Source: Brevundimonas sp. Leaf363 (GTDB lineage: Bacteria > Pseudomonadota > Alphaproteobacteria > Caulobacterales > Caulobacteraceae). Taken from it: a stretch of DNA of 64,000 nucleotides. This document shows positions 55,024 to 63,653 of the stretch, piece after piece (position 1 is the stretch's first letter; each line of letters starts with the position of its first letter). The notes under the pieces were generated by a model. It had not been told where the DNA came from and searched no databases. It saw only the letters and a list, made by a program, of their open reading frames with translations. The DNA lies in assembly GCF_001424025.1 (NCBI RefSeq), contig NZ_LMPZ01000002.1:1416702-1480701 (forward strand), in the 5' to 3' direction. The position numbers and the translations under genes were made by a program.

Positions 55024-55503
55024 GTGACGACGGCCTATGACTTCACCGCCCGGGCTATCGATGGCCGAGACGTTTCACTGGACGTCTGGCGCGGGCAGGC
55101 GCTGCTGATCGTCAACACCGCCTCGAAGTGCGGTTTCACGCCGCAGTACAAGGGTTTGGAAAGCCTGCATCGACGCTTTGCCGACCAGCCGTTCCAGGTG
55201 CTGGGCTTTCCCTGCAATCAGTTCGGCGGACAGGAGCCCGGCATGGCGGCCGAGATCGCGGCATTCTGCGCGACCGCGTTCAACGTCAGCTTTCCGATGT
55301 TCGACAAGATCGAGGTCAACGGCCCGCACCGCCACCCTCTGTACGACTGGCTGACGCGCAAGAAGCGGGGCCTGTTGGGCACGCGGTCGATCCGCTGGAA
55401 CTTCACCAAATTCCTCGTCGATCGCGAGGGCCGCGTCGTCGCGCGCTATGCGCCCCAGGTTCAGCCGGATGAGCTGGAACCGGCCGTCGCCGCGCTGCTC
55501 TGA
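55024..55503 (+). CDS. Glutathione peroxidase (thiol type)
   Basis: A 159-residue Cys-type peroxidase reducing hydrogen and organic peroxides with glutathione or thioredoxin. The catalytic residues are Cys36 in VNTASKCGFTPQYKGLE, Gln in GFPCNQFGGQEPG and Trp-Asn in RWNFTKFLVDREG; a possible resolving Cys is in the second motif. GTG 55024 has AGGGG just upstream. It is near pdhC, whose lipoyl groups are sensitive to oxidation. Confidence 0.93.
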   Translation: MTTAYDFTARAIDGRDVSLDVWRGQALLIVNTASKCGFTPQYKGLESLHRRFADQPFQVLGFPCNQFGGQEPGMAAEIAAFCATAFNVSFPMFDKIEVNGPHRHPLYDWLTRKKRGLLGTRSIRWNFTKFLVDREGRVVARYAPQVQPDELEPAVAALL

Positions 55504-55572
55504 CCGACAGACGTCGACGTCGCATTGCGTTGTTCGATCATGTGTCGCACCCTCCCATGGGGTAGGGCGATC

Positions 55573-56547
55573 ATGGCGACTGAGAGAGCGGCCCGCACCA
55601 GACGCGCTGCGGCTACCCCATGCCCGACATGTGAGACGCCGCTGCGCGGGCGATTCTGCTTCGCCTGCGGGCAGGACACGCACATTCGGCCTCGACCTCT
55701 TCGCGAGGTGGCCGGCGAGGCTCTGATCGAGGTCACCAAGCTGGACGCCAGGGCGATCCGCACCATGGCCGTGCTGGCCGCGCGACCAGGCCGGCTGTTG
55801 GAGGCCTATCGCGCCGGGGCCAGCGGGCGGTATGCGACGCCGCTGAAGATGTTCGTGATGATGACCGCCATCTTTCTGGCAGTGCTCAATTTCACCGACG
55901 TGCAGATCTACCAGACTGTCTGGACCACGACGCCGGGCGTCACGCCTGTGGCGACGGCGGATCCCGACGGCGTCAATGTACACATCACCGGCGCCGTTGA
56001 GCAGGAACTGTGGATGCGCCAGCGGGTCGAGCCTGCCGCCGATCCCCGGATCATTCCCGCTCTTCTGGATGCCGCGGCCAAGGCGACCAACGAGCGCGAC
56101 CGTCAGAACCTGGCCTATGAGGCCGAGGTCGTGCGCGACCAGCCCGTGATTACGGATCGGCTGGTGGCGTGGCTGTCCAACGCGACCTGGCTGATGATGC
56201 CCGTTTACGCAGCTCTGCTGATGCCGTTGTTCGGGCGACGGCGCCTGTTCATGGAGCATCTGGCCTTCGCCATGTGGGCCCATGCAATGGCATTCGCCCT
56301 GCTGTTGTTGCTCGCGCTGGCGAATCGTCTTGGCGCGCGGCTCGATATCTGGCCGCTGCTGGCGCCCTATGGCGTGTATTTCGCGCTGGCGGCGTCGCAG
56401 TATTACGGGGTCAGCCGATGGGGCGCGGCGTGGCGATGCGCGGTGCACATGGCGCTGTATTTTCTGCTGGCCATCGTGCCCGCGGGCCTGGTCGCCACTT
56501 TCTTCGCCATGGATGTCGGCGCCTACTGGGCCTTCCTGACCGCCTGA
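55573..56547 (+). CDS. DUF3667 membrane protein (first of tandem pair)
   Basis: A 324-residue membrane protein. The N-terminus bears a zinc-ribbon-like Cys quartet, TPCPTCETPLRGRFCFACGQ, followed by HIRPRPLREVAGEALIE. At least five hydrophobic helices follow (KMFVMMTAIFLAVLNF, WLMMPVYAALLMPLFG, MAFALLLLLALANRL and two near the end), with a periplasmic or lumenal segment at about 115-205. This matches DUF3667, whose function is unknown. ATG 55573 is chosen over upstream in-frame ATGs because the family starts just before the Cys cluster. Confidence 0.82.
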   Translation: MATERAARTRRAAATPCPTCETPLRGRFCFACGQDTHIRPRPLREVAGEALIEVTKLDARAIRTMAVLAARPGRLLEAYRAGASGRYATPLKMFVMMTAIFLAVLNFTDVQIYQTVWTTTPGVTPVATADPDGVNVHITGAVEQELWMRQRVEPAADPRIIPALLDAAAKATNERDRQNLAYEAEVVRDQPVITDRLVAWLSNATWLMMPVYAALLMPLFGRRRLFMEHLAFAMWAHAMAFALLLLLALANRLGARLDIWPLLAPYGVYFALAASQYYGVSRWGAAWRCAVHMALYFLLAIVPAGLVATFFAMDVGAYWAFLTA

Positions 56548-56612
56548 TGCGCCTTTCGCTTGGACCCAGGTGGTGAGTTTTCTATCGTGCGTCCCGTGAC
56601 TCGAGGGCGACT

Positions 56613-57560
56613 ATGACCGACGAACCGGCGAGCTGCGCCGCCTGCGGCGCCATGCTGATGGGTCGGTACTGCTACCGATGTGGGCAAGACACCCTGGCAA
56701 GGCCGCGCCCGCTGCGCGAACTGGCGATGGAGGCTTTCTCCGAAACAAATCTGGTCGATACCCGCACGGCCCGGACGATGGCGGCGTTGGCGCTCAGACC
56801 CGGTGAATTGCTGGAAGCCTACCGGTCCGGAGCCGGCAGCCGCTATGCGACGCCGATCAAGATCTTCGTCGTCATGACGGCGCTGTTCCTGTTGGTGCTG
56901 AACTTCAGCGACGTCGTCATCTACCAGTATGTGCGCCAGGTGGAGCCGGGGGCGACCGTTACGGCCCGCGCCGACCCGGATGGCTATACGGTGCACCTGA
57001 TCGGAGCGACCGAGAGCGACCGCTGGATGCAGCGGCGCATCGAACCCTCCATCGATCCCCGCATCCCCGCCGCCATCCAGGCCGCGGCTGATCGGGCGAC
57101 CAGCAGTCGCGACAAGGGCAATCTGCTGTACGAACTGCAGACTGACCGCGAGCAGGACGTCATCACGCAACGGCTGGCCGACTGGTTGCCCAACGCCCTG
57201 TGGCTGCTGATGCCGCTCTACGCGCTGCTGCTGACGCCGCTGTTCGGACGAAACCGCCTGTTCCTGGAACACGCCGTCTTCGCCATGTGGGCGCACGCCC
57301 TGGCGTTCGGCCTGCTGATCATGCTGGCCCTGATCAACAAGTTCAACGTCGGCATGCCGGCTTGGCCACTGGTCATTCCCTACCTCGGCTATTTCGCCAT
57401 CGCCGCGCGCCGGTACTACGGCGAGCGCTGGGTTCAGGTGGGCTGGAAGGCGGTGGTGCACACCGGTCTCTATGTCCTCATGGTGCTGATCCCCGCGGCC
57501 GTGCTGGTCTCGCTATCGGCGTTGGATATCGACGCCTTCATGGCCTATGTGCGCTCCTGA
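56613..57560 (+). CDS. DUF3667 membrane protein (second of tandem pair)
   Basis: A 315-residue paralogue of the preceding protein. It has SCAACGAMLMGRYCYRCGQD, then ARPRPLRELAMEAFSE, and the helices KIFVVMTALFLLVLNFSDVV, LLMPLYALLLTPLFGRNRLF and MLALINKF-type segments at matching places. Shared elements such as LLEAYR, AGxSRYATPxK and VxDRLxxWLxNAxWLxMP show a tandem duplication. ATG 56613 has GAGGGCG upstream. Both copies lie between glutathione peroxidase and lpd. Confidence 0.83.
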   Translation: MTDEPASCAACGAMLMGRYCYRCGQDTLARPRPLRELAMEAFSETNLVDTRTARTMAALALRPGELLEAYRSGAGSRYATPIKIFVVMTALFLLVLNFSDVVIYQYVRQVEPGATVTARADPDGYTVHLIGATESDRWMQRRIEPSIDPRIPAAIQAAADRATSSRDKGNLLYELQTDREQDVITQRLADWLPNALWLLMPLYALLLTPLFGRNRLFLEHAVFAMWAHALAFGLLIMLALINKFNVGMPAWPLVIPYLGYFAIAARRYYGERWVQVGWKAVVHTGLYVLMVLIPAAVLVSLSALDIDAFMAYVRS

Positions 57561-57655
57561 TCGCGTGACTTTTGGTTACGGATCGGGCGGGAGGCGTGGC
57601 GTGCGCGACCCGCGGTGCGTTAGACAGCGCCAGCCTGCGCAGAGGAGAAAAGCCC

Positions 57656-59056
57656 ATGGCCGAGTTTGATCTGGTCGTCATCGGTTCGGGCCCTGGCGGC
57701 TATGTGGCCGCCATTCGCGCAAGCCAGCTGGGTCTGAAGACGGCTATCGTCGAGCGCGAGAACCTGGGCGGCATCTGCCTGAATTGGGGGTGCATCCCCA
57801 CCAAGGCGCTGCTGAAGTCCGGTGAGAAGTTCGAGAGCCTGTCGCATCTGAGCGAGTACGGCCTGTCGGCCTCGGGCGCGACCTTTGACTTCGACGCCAT
57901 CATCAAGCGCTCGCGCGGCGTCGCGGCGACGATGAACAAGGGCATCGCTTACCTGATGAAGAAGCACAAGATCGAGGTGATCGAGGGCACGGCCAAGCTG
58001 GAGAAGGGTTCACCGGCCAAGGTCGTCGTCGCGCTGAACGCCGGCGGTTCGCGCACCGTCGAGGCCAAGTCGATCATCCTGGCCCTGGGCGCCCGCGCCC
58101 GCGCCCTCCCGCAGATCGGCCTGGAGGCCGACGGCGACAAGATCTGGGCTTACCGCGAGGCCTTGGCGCCGAAGACACTGCCGAAATCGTTCGTCGTCAT
58201 CGGCTCGGGCGCCATCGGTCTGGAGTTCGCCAGCTTCTACCGCGCCCTGGGCTCGGACGTGACCGTCGTCGAGGCCGTCGAGCGCATCATGCCGGTCGAG
58301 GACGAGGAGGTCGCCAAGGCGGCCCAGAAGGCCTTCGAGAAGCGCGGCATCAAGTTCCGCGTCGGCGCCAAGGTGACCAAGGTCGCCAAGGCGGGGCAGG
58401 GGGTTCAGGTCTCCGTCGAGGTGGGCGGCAAGGGCGAGACGCTGGAGGCCGAGGTCTGCATCTCGGCCGTCGGCATCACCGCCAACACCGACGGCGTCGG
58501 CCTGGAGACGCTGGGCGTCGAGCTGGACCGCGGCCACATCAAGACCGACAGCCACTGCCAGACCAATGTGAAGGGCGTCTACGCCATCGGCGACTGCGCC
58601 GGCGCGCCCTGGCTCGCCCACAAGGCTTCGCATGAAGGCATCCACGCGGCCGAGCACATCGCCGCCTACAAGACGCCGAACGTCCATTCGCCGATCGCCG
58701 GCTGCACCTACACCCAGCCGCAGGTCGCCTCGGTCGGCGTGACGGAGCAGGGGGCCAAGGCCGCCAATCGCGAGGTCAAGATCGGCCGCTTCCCGTTCCG
58801 GGTAAACGGCAAGGCCGTGGCGGCCGGCGAGGTCGAGGGCTTCGTCAAGGTGATCTTCGACGCCAAGACCGGCGCCCTGATCGGCGCCCACATGATCGGC
58901 CACGAAGTGACCGAGATGATCCAAGGCTACGTCACCGCCATCACCATGGAAGCGACCGAGGAAGACATCCACGGCATCGTCTATCCGCACCCGACCATGA
59001 GCGAGGCCATGCACGAGGCAGCGCTGGACGCCTACGGCCGCGTTCTGCACATTTGA
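57656..59056 (+). CDS. lpdA: Dihydrolipoamide dehydrogenase (E3)
   Basis: Reoxidises dihydrolipoyl groups of 2-oxoacid dehydrogenases, passing electrons to NAD. The 466-residue protein has FAD motif VIGSGPGGYVAAIRASQLG, the redox pair in GGICLNWGCIPTKALLKSG, the NAD motif FVVIGSGAIGLEFASFYRAL, FAD phosphate motif GVYAIGDCAGAPWLAHKA and the C-terminal HPTMSEAMHEAALDAYG. ATG 57656 follows AGAGGAGAAAAG. It serves PdhB and PdhC upstream. Confidence 0.97.
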   Translation: MAEFDLVVIGSGPGGYVAAIRASQLGLKTAIVERENLGGICLNWGCIPTKALLKSGEKFESLSHLSEYGLSASGATFDFDAIIKRSRGVAATMNKGIAYLMKKHKIEVIEGTAKLEKGSPAKVVVALNAGGSRTVEAKSIILALGARARALPQIGLEADGDKIWAYREALAPKTLPKSFVVIGSGAIGLEFASFYRALGSDVTVVEAVERIMPVEDEEVAKAAQKAFEKRGIKFRVGAKVTKVAKAGQGVQVSVEVGGKGETLEAEVCISAVGITANTDGVGLETLGVELDRGHIKTDSHCQTNVKGVYAIGDCAGAPWLAHKASHEGIHAAEHIAAYKTPNVHSPIAGCTYTQPQVASVGVTEQGAKAANREVKIGRFPFRVNGKAVAAGEVEGFVKVIFDAKTGALIGAHMIGHEVTEMIQGYVTAITMEATEEDIHGIVYPHPTMSEAMHEAALDAYGRVLHI

Positions 59057-59109
59057 TCCTGTCCGCGACGCCTGACAGCGTGGCGTGAGGAACGCTGCAG
59101 GAGGATCTC

Positions 59110-59883
59110 ATGGTGGCAGGCGCAAAGCCGCTGCTTGGCGCGGACCGCAAGACGCCGACGTTCGGCAAGTCGGCGCGAGAGTTTCTCGAACAGGTGCGGT
59201 CGGCCCCTTACGACCGCGAGGATCTGGGTCAGTTTTTCGCCTTCGCGGCGGGGTTGGCCAAACAATCCAAGGGACAGCTCTTCCAGGATCTCTGGGCGCT
59301 GTGGGAGACGGGCATGAATGCGCCCGGCTACTTCGTCGAGTTTGGCGCCGCCGACGGCGTCTATCTTAGCAACAGCTACCTTCTTGAGACGACGTACGGT
59401 TGGAAAGGCGTTTTGGCCGAGCCAAACCCTGCGTCGGCGCCGCTGGTGCGCGCGGCCCGCAACTGCTTTATCTCGGACAAATGCGTCTTCAATCGCTCGG
59501 GCGAGCACATCGCCTTCCTGCCCGCCGTTATGGGCGAGTTGTCGCGTATCCGCGACATCGTGCCGGACGATACGCACGAACGCAGCGGACGGCGACTGGG
59601 TGAGGCCTCGAAGGAAATTCAGGTCGAAACCATCTCGCTGAACGACCTGCTGATCGAGGCCCAAGCGCCGCAGCGGATCGACTACATGTCCGTCGATACG
59701 GAAGGCTCGGAATTCGCGATCCTCTCCACGTTCGATTTCGAGCGATGGGACGTACGGGCGATCAGCGTCGAGCACAATTTCACGCTGCTGCGCGAGCAGT
59801 TGTTCGAGCTGCTGACGGCCGCGGGCTATCGCCGGAAGTTCCGTCAGTTCAGCCGCTTTGACGACTGGTATGTGAGGGACTGA
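59110..59883 (+). CDS. FkbM family methyltransferase
   Basis: A 257-residue SAM-dependent methyltransferase. The SAM-binding region is FVEFGAADGVYLSNSYLLE, then GWKGVLAEPNPASAPLVR, and later DYMSVDTEGSEFAIL and VEHNFTLLREQLFELL, typical of FkbM enzymes acting on hydroxyl groups of sugars or polyketides. The start ATG 59110 has a very good ribosome site (AGGAGGATC). A serine hydrolase gene follows five bases after its stop. The substrate is unknown, and no glycan cluster is nearby. Confidence 0.85.
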   Translation: MVAGAKPLLGADRKTPTFGKSAREFLEQVRSAPYDREDLGQFFAFAAGLAKQSKGQLFQDLWALWETGMNAPGYFVEFGAADGVYLSNSYLLETTYGWKGVLAEPNPASAPLVRAARNCFISDKCVFNRSGEHIAFLPAVMGELSRIRDIVPDDTHERSGRRLGEASKEIQVETISLNDLLIEAQAPQRIDYMSVDTEGSEFAILSTFDFERWDVRAISVEHNFTLLREQLFELLTAAGYRRKFRQFSRFDDWYVRD

Positions 59884-59888
59884 CAGAC

Positions 59889-61055
59889 ATGCGCCACCGG
59901 TTTGCTGCCGTCATTTCCATGTGCATGGCGGGTTTGACGACCCCAGCTATGGCGCATGAGGTTCCGAACGCCGCTGCGGTCGAGGCGATGGCCCGTCAGG
60001 CCATGGCCTCGACCGGCGCGCGGGGCCTGGCCATCGCGGTGATCGACGACGGACAGGTCGCGTCGGTCGGGGCGTGGGGCGAGCGGAATGAGGCGGGTGA
60101 TCCGCTGACGACCGACACCGTCATGTACGGCGCGTCGCTGACCAAGGCCGTGTTCGGCTACCTGGTGGCGCAGCTGGAGGAGGAGGGGGCTCTGGGGCTG
60201 GATCAGTCCATCGCCGACATGCTGCCCCGGCCGCTGACCGACTACCACACGCCCGATATCGTCAACCGCTATGCCGACTGGAGCGCGCTGGATGAGCGGT
60301 GGCGGCAGATCACGCCACGCATCGCCCTTACGCACAGCACCGGCTTCGCCAACTTCGGCTTTACCGAGCCGGACGAGAAGCTGCATTTCCACTTCGATCC
60401 CGGCGCTCGCTTCGCCTATTCGGGCGACGGCCTGATCACCCTCCAGTTCGCGCTGGAGGAGGGGCTGGGACTGGATGTCGGGGCGGAGGCGCAGCGGCGA
60501 ATCTTCGACCGGTTCGGAATGACGAACACCAGTCTGATCTGGCGGCCCGACTTCGGCGTTAACCTTGCCGACGGCTGGGACGCCGAGGGCGCTGTCGAGC
60601 CACACGACGAGCGCAGCAGGGTGCGCGCCGCCGGATCGATGGACACGACCATCAGCGACTTCGCCAGCTTCGCGGCGGCCTATGTGCGCGGCGACGGGCT
60701 GAGCGCCGCGAGCCGCGCCGGACTGACCCGGCCGCTGCTGCCGATCACCACGCACAGCCAGTTCCTGACGTTCCAGTCGGAGTTGCCGGTCGAGCAGCGC
60801 CGCGCGGATCTGGCGGCCGGTCTGGGCGTCGTGGTGTTCGGCGGGCCGCAGGGCCACGGCTTCTTCAAGGGCGGTCACAACAACACCACGGCCAACACCT
60901 GGCTGTGCGTCGAGGCGACGCGCGACTGCGTGGTGATCCTGTCCAACGACGTTCGAGCCGAGCCGGCGTTCGCGGGGCTGGTCCAGGCGATCTTGGGGGA
61001 CACGGGCGCGCCGTACGACTGGGAGTACGGCTTCACGCCGAACGCGCCACAATAG
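59889..61055 (+). CDS. Secreted beta-lactamase-fold serine hydrolase
   Basis: A 388-residue class C-like serine hydrolase with a Sec signal (HRFAAVISMCMAGLTTPAMA). SxxK is in MYGASLTKAVFGYLVA, YxG/D-type Tyr in RFAYSGDGLITLQFALEEG, and a late HGFFKGGHNNTTAN stands where KTG-type motifs occur. A Cys pair (WLCVEATRDCVV) may be a disulfide. Substrate unknown. It is coupled to the FkbM gene by a five-base gap. Unlike the enzyme at 19.6-20.8 kb its signal has no twin arginine. Confidence 0.87.
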   Translation: MRHRFAAVISMCMAGLTTPAMAHEVPNAAAVEAMARQAMASTGARGLAIAVIDDGQVASVGAWGERNEAGDPLTTDTVMYGASLTKAVFGYLVAQLEEEGALGLDQSIADMLPRPLTDYHTPDIVNRYADWSALDERWRQITPRIALTHSTGFANFGFTEPDEKLHFHFDPGARFAYSGDGLITLQFALEEGLGLDVGAEAQRRIFDRFGMTNTSLIWRPDFGVNLADGWDAEGAVEPHDERSRVRAAGSMDTTISDFASFAAAYVRGDGLSAASRAGLTRPLLPITTHSQFLTFQSELPVEQRRADLAAGLGVVVFGGPQGHGFFKGGHNNTTANTWLCVEATRDCVVILSNDVRAEPAFAGLVQAILGDTGAPYDWEYGFTPNAPQ

Positions 61056-61105
61056 GCGGCTCCCGCACGCCGATCTAGTTCGCGCCTAAGATATATTATG
61101 CGAAA

Positions 61106-61906
61106 TCAGAGACGGGTGGTCAGGCGCATTCCGTCGAAGGCCGCTTCGACATTTGACGGAAGATCGGCACGTATCGCATTGTAATCGATGTCGATATGCA
61201 AATTTGTCAGCACGGCGCGCTTCACGCCGGACCGCGCGATCCATTCCAGGCTGCGTGCCACATGGGCGTGCGTCGGGTGCGGCGTCCAGCGCAGCGCGTC
61301 AACGATCCAGACATCGGCGGTCGAAATGATCTCGAAGGCTTCGTCCGGCACGTCGGACACATCGCTCGAATACGCCACGCCGCCAACCTTGTAGCCCACC
61401 GACCGGATCGGCCCGTGGGCGTGGTCGAAGGTCACGACCGGGATGTCGCCGCCCGGGCCGCTGATCGTCCAGGGCGCGCCGTGGCCCGGCAGACCTTGCG
61501 TCTCCAGCAGCGCCGGATAGCCGTGCTTGCTCTCGAAGATGTAGTCGAACCGCCGCGTCAGCGCCCCGTGCGTAGCCTCGTCCATGAAGGCCGGGATGCG
61601 CCGCCGCTCGTGCATGGCGAAGACGCGCAGGTCATCGATGCCGTGGGTCTGGTCGGCGTGGTCGTGGGTGTAGAGCACCGCGTCGACGCGGCTGACGCCC
61701 TCCGCCAGCGCCTGTTCACGCAGGTCCGGCGAGGTGTCGATCAGCACCTCCGTCACGCCGTCGGGGCCACGGCGCCGCGCCAGCGCCGCACAGCGCGTGC
61801 GCCGGTTCTTCGGTTCGGCAGGATCGCAGTCGCCCCAGTTGCCGTCGCCGCGCGGCACGCCGCCCGATGATCCGCAGCCCAGGATGACGAACTCCAGTTC
61901 GCTCAT
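61106..61906 (-). CDS. Metallo-beta-lactamase fold hydrolase (PhnP-like)
   Basis: A 266-residue cytosolic phosphodiesterase-like MBL protein. The metal-binding motif HxHxDH is in AVLYTHDHADQTHGIDDL; the N-terminus ELEFVILGCGSSGGVPRGDG and the following GDCDPAEPKNRRTRCA match the PhnP-type family, and VVTFDHAHGPIRSVGYK and SSDVSDVPDEAF add further ligands. Substrates are probably cyclic phosphodiesters or nucleotides. The ATG at 61906 overlaps the tatD stop by four bases. Last gene of the tmk operon. Confidence 0.9.
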   Translation of the reverse strand: MSELEFVILGCGSSGGVPRGDGNWGDCDPAEPKNRRTRCAALARRRGPDGVTEVLIDTSPDLREQALAEGVSRVDAVLYTHDHADQTHGIDDLRVFAMHERRRIPAFMDEATHGALTRRFDYIFESKHGYPALLETQGLPGHGAPWTISGPGGDIPVVTFDHAHGPIRSVGYKVGGVAYSSDVSDVPDEAFEIISTADVWIVDALRWTPHPTHAHVARSLEWIARSGVKRAVLTNLHIDIDYNAIRADLPSNVEAAFDGMRLTTRL

Positions 61907-62685
61907 GCCGGCCTCGGAATTCGGTCGAACAGATTGAAGAAGGCGTCGGTCGTGCGGCGGTCCGCCTCCTCGGGCGACCATCCACGGATCTCGCCCAGCT
62001 TGGCCAGGACGTGGCCGACGTAGGCCGGCTCGTTGCGGCGGCCGCGATGCGGGATGGGCGCCAGATAGGGGCAGTCGGTCTCGACGATGATGCGGTCTTC
62101 GGGCATCCGCCGGATCACCTCTCGCACATCCTCCGCCGCCTTGAAGGTGGCGATGCCGGAGACCGAGAACCATGCGCCCAGATCGCTCGCAATTTCCGCC
62201 AGTTCCATACCGCTAGTGTAGCAATGCATGAGCATCCGGAACGGCCCGTCGGTGTGCATTTCCTTCAGGATGCCGGCCATGATGTCATCGGCCTCGCGCG
62301 TGTGGATGACCAGCGGCAGACCCGTGCGCCGGGCCGCCTCGACGTGAGCGCGGAATACGTCAGCCTGGGTCTCACGCGGGCTGAGGTCGTAGTGGAAGTC
62401 CAGGCCGCATTCGCCGATGCCGACCACACGTGGCCGCGCGGCCAGCGTCTCCAACGTCTCGGGCGTCAGGTCTGGCGAATGCCGCGCCTCATGCGGATGC
62501 ACGCCCACTGTGCACCAGATGTCGTCGTGCGCCATGGCCAAGCCGTATGTGGCCTCGAACGTCTCCAGCCGGTCAGAGATCTCGACCATCAGCCCGACGC
62601 CAGCCGCGCGCGCCCGCGAGATGACCGCGTCGCGATCCTCATCGAACTGGGGTGCGTGGAGATTGACGTGGCTGTCGATCAGCAT
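61903..62685 (-). CDS. TatD family metal-dependent deoxyribonuclease
   Basis: A 260-residue TIM-barrel hydrolase of the TatD family (3'-5' exonuclease or D-aminoacyl-tRNA-related activities have been reported for members). Barrel motifs are VGIGECGLDFHYD, LPLVIHTREADDIMAGIL, MLMHCYTSGM and IIVETDCPYLAPIPHRGRRN. The N-terminal HxH metal ligand pair is altered: the sequence reads DSHVNLHAPQFDED, so His6 is present but Asn8 replaces the second His, with a His at 10. It overlaps holB by seven bases. The name TatD does not imply a role in Tat export. Confidence 0.9.
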   Translation of the reverse strand: MLIDSHVNLHAPQFDEDRDAVISRARAAGVGLMVEISDRLETFEATYGLAMAHDDIWCTVGVHPHEARHSPDLTPETLETLAARPRVVGIGECGLDFHYDLSPRETQADVFRAHVEAARRTGLPLVIHTREADDIMAGILKEMHTDGPFRMLMHCYTSGMELAEIASDLGAWFSVSGIATFKAAEDVREVIRRMPEDRIIVETDCPYLAPIPHRGRRNEPAYVGHVLAKLGEIRGWSPEEADRRTTDAFFNLFDRIPRPA

Positions 62686-63653
62686 GCGCGCCGCCGTGTC
62701 CGTTCCAGATCGACGAGCGCCCCGGCCAGGGCGTCGCCCTTGTCCATGTTCAGGCCCGCCGCGCGCTCGCGCAGGTCGATCAGCCGCCGCCACAACTCGG
62801 CCCACTCGGCGCCCCCCTGCCCCTCGCGCGCCCGGCGGCCGACGGCGGCGCCCAGCCGCTCCATGACGCGATCGAACTTCTCGGCCCCCTCCCCGCCCCG
62901 GAAGCTGTCGGCGACGGCGAGAGCCTCGGCTCGGCCCACGCCCTCGCGCGTCCAGGCGTCGACCATCTGGTCCTCTTCCAGCGACGCGCCGGTGGCCAGG
63001 TGGATGGCCGCGCCGGGGCTGCCGCCGGCGGCATGCGCAATGGCCGGCGCCTCGTCATGGGGCACGCCGCGCCGCGTCAAAAGAGCCTCGATGTCCGCCT
63101 CGCTCCAGGTCGGAAAGGTCAGGCGGCGGCACCGCGAACGGATCGTCGCCAGAAGTCGTCCCGGCGAATGGGCGATTAGGAACAGCACGCCGCCCTGCGG
63201 CGGCTCCTCAAGAACCTTCAGCAAGGCGTTGGCGGCGTTGACATTCAGATCGTCGGTCGCGTCGACGATGGCGATGCGCCGTCCGCCCAGGCTGGAGCTA
63301 TGAGCGAAGAAGTCCGGCAGTTGCCGCGCCTGATCGACCGAGATCGACTTCTTGACCTTTCCGCCTTCGACCAGCTTTTCCAGCACCAGCAGATCGGGGT
63401 GCGACTGGGCCGAGATCATCCGGCTGACCGGATCGTCCGGCCGTGCGCCCAGCGGGCCCCGGCTCGGATCCGGCGCGGCCCCCAGCAGCCGCCGCGCGGC
63501 GCGGTAGGCGAAGGTCGCCTTGCCCAGCCCTTCGACCCCGCACAGCAGCCAGGCGTGGTGCATCCGGCCCCGTTCCAGCGCATCCAGCAGGCTGGCCTCC
63601 AGCGGCGCCGCCGGAACAAGGTCGAAACGGTCGCGGGGGTGAACGTCGCTCAC
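62679..63653 (-). CDS. holB: DNA polymerase III delta' subunit
   Basis: A 324-residue clamp-loader subunit. Its AAA+ part has LLCGVEGLGKATFAYRAA, where the P-loop Lys is followed by Ala rather than Thr or Ser, consistent with delta' not hydrolysing ATP; the SRC arginine finger is in ATIRSRCRRLTFPTW, and NAANALLKVLEEPPQGG is conserved. The start is GTG 63653, overlapping tmk by four bases. metG, which often sits between holB and tatD, is absent. Confidence 0.93.
   Translation of the reverse strand: MSDVHPRDRFDLVPAAPLEASLLDALERGRMHHAWLLCGVEGLGKATFAYRAARRLLGAAPDPSRGPLGARPDDPVSRMISAQSHPDLLVLEKLVEGGKVKKSISVDQARQLPDFFAHSSSLGGRRIAIVDATDDLNVNAANALLKVLEEPPQGGVLFLIAHSPGRLLATIRSRCRRLTFPTWSEADIEALLTRRGVPHDEAPAIAHAAGGSPGAAIHLATGASLEEDQMVDAWTREGVGRAEALAVADSFRGGEGAEKFDRVMERLGAAVGRRAREGQGGAEWAELWRRLIDLRERAAGLNMDKGDALAGALVDLERTRRRAC

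Noticed and set aside
61903-62685. TatD as part of the Tat export system
   Set aside because: The family name is historical; it is a metal-dependent nuclease in the tmk-holB operon, far from tatABC.
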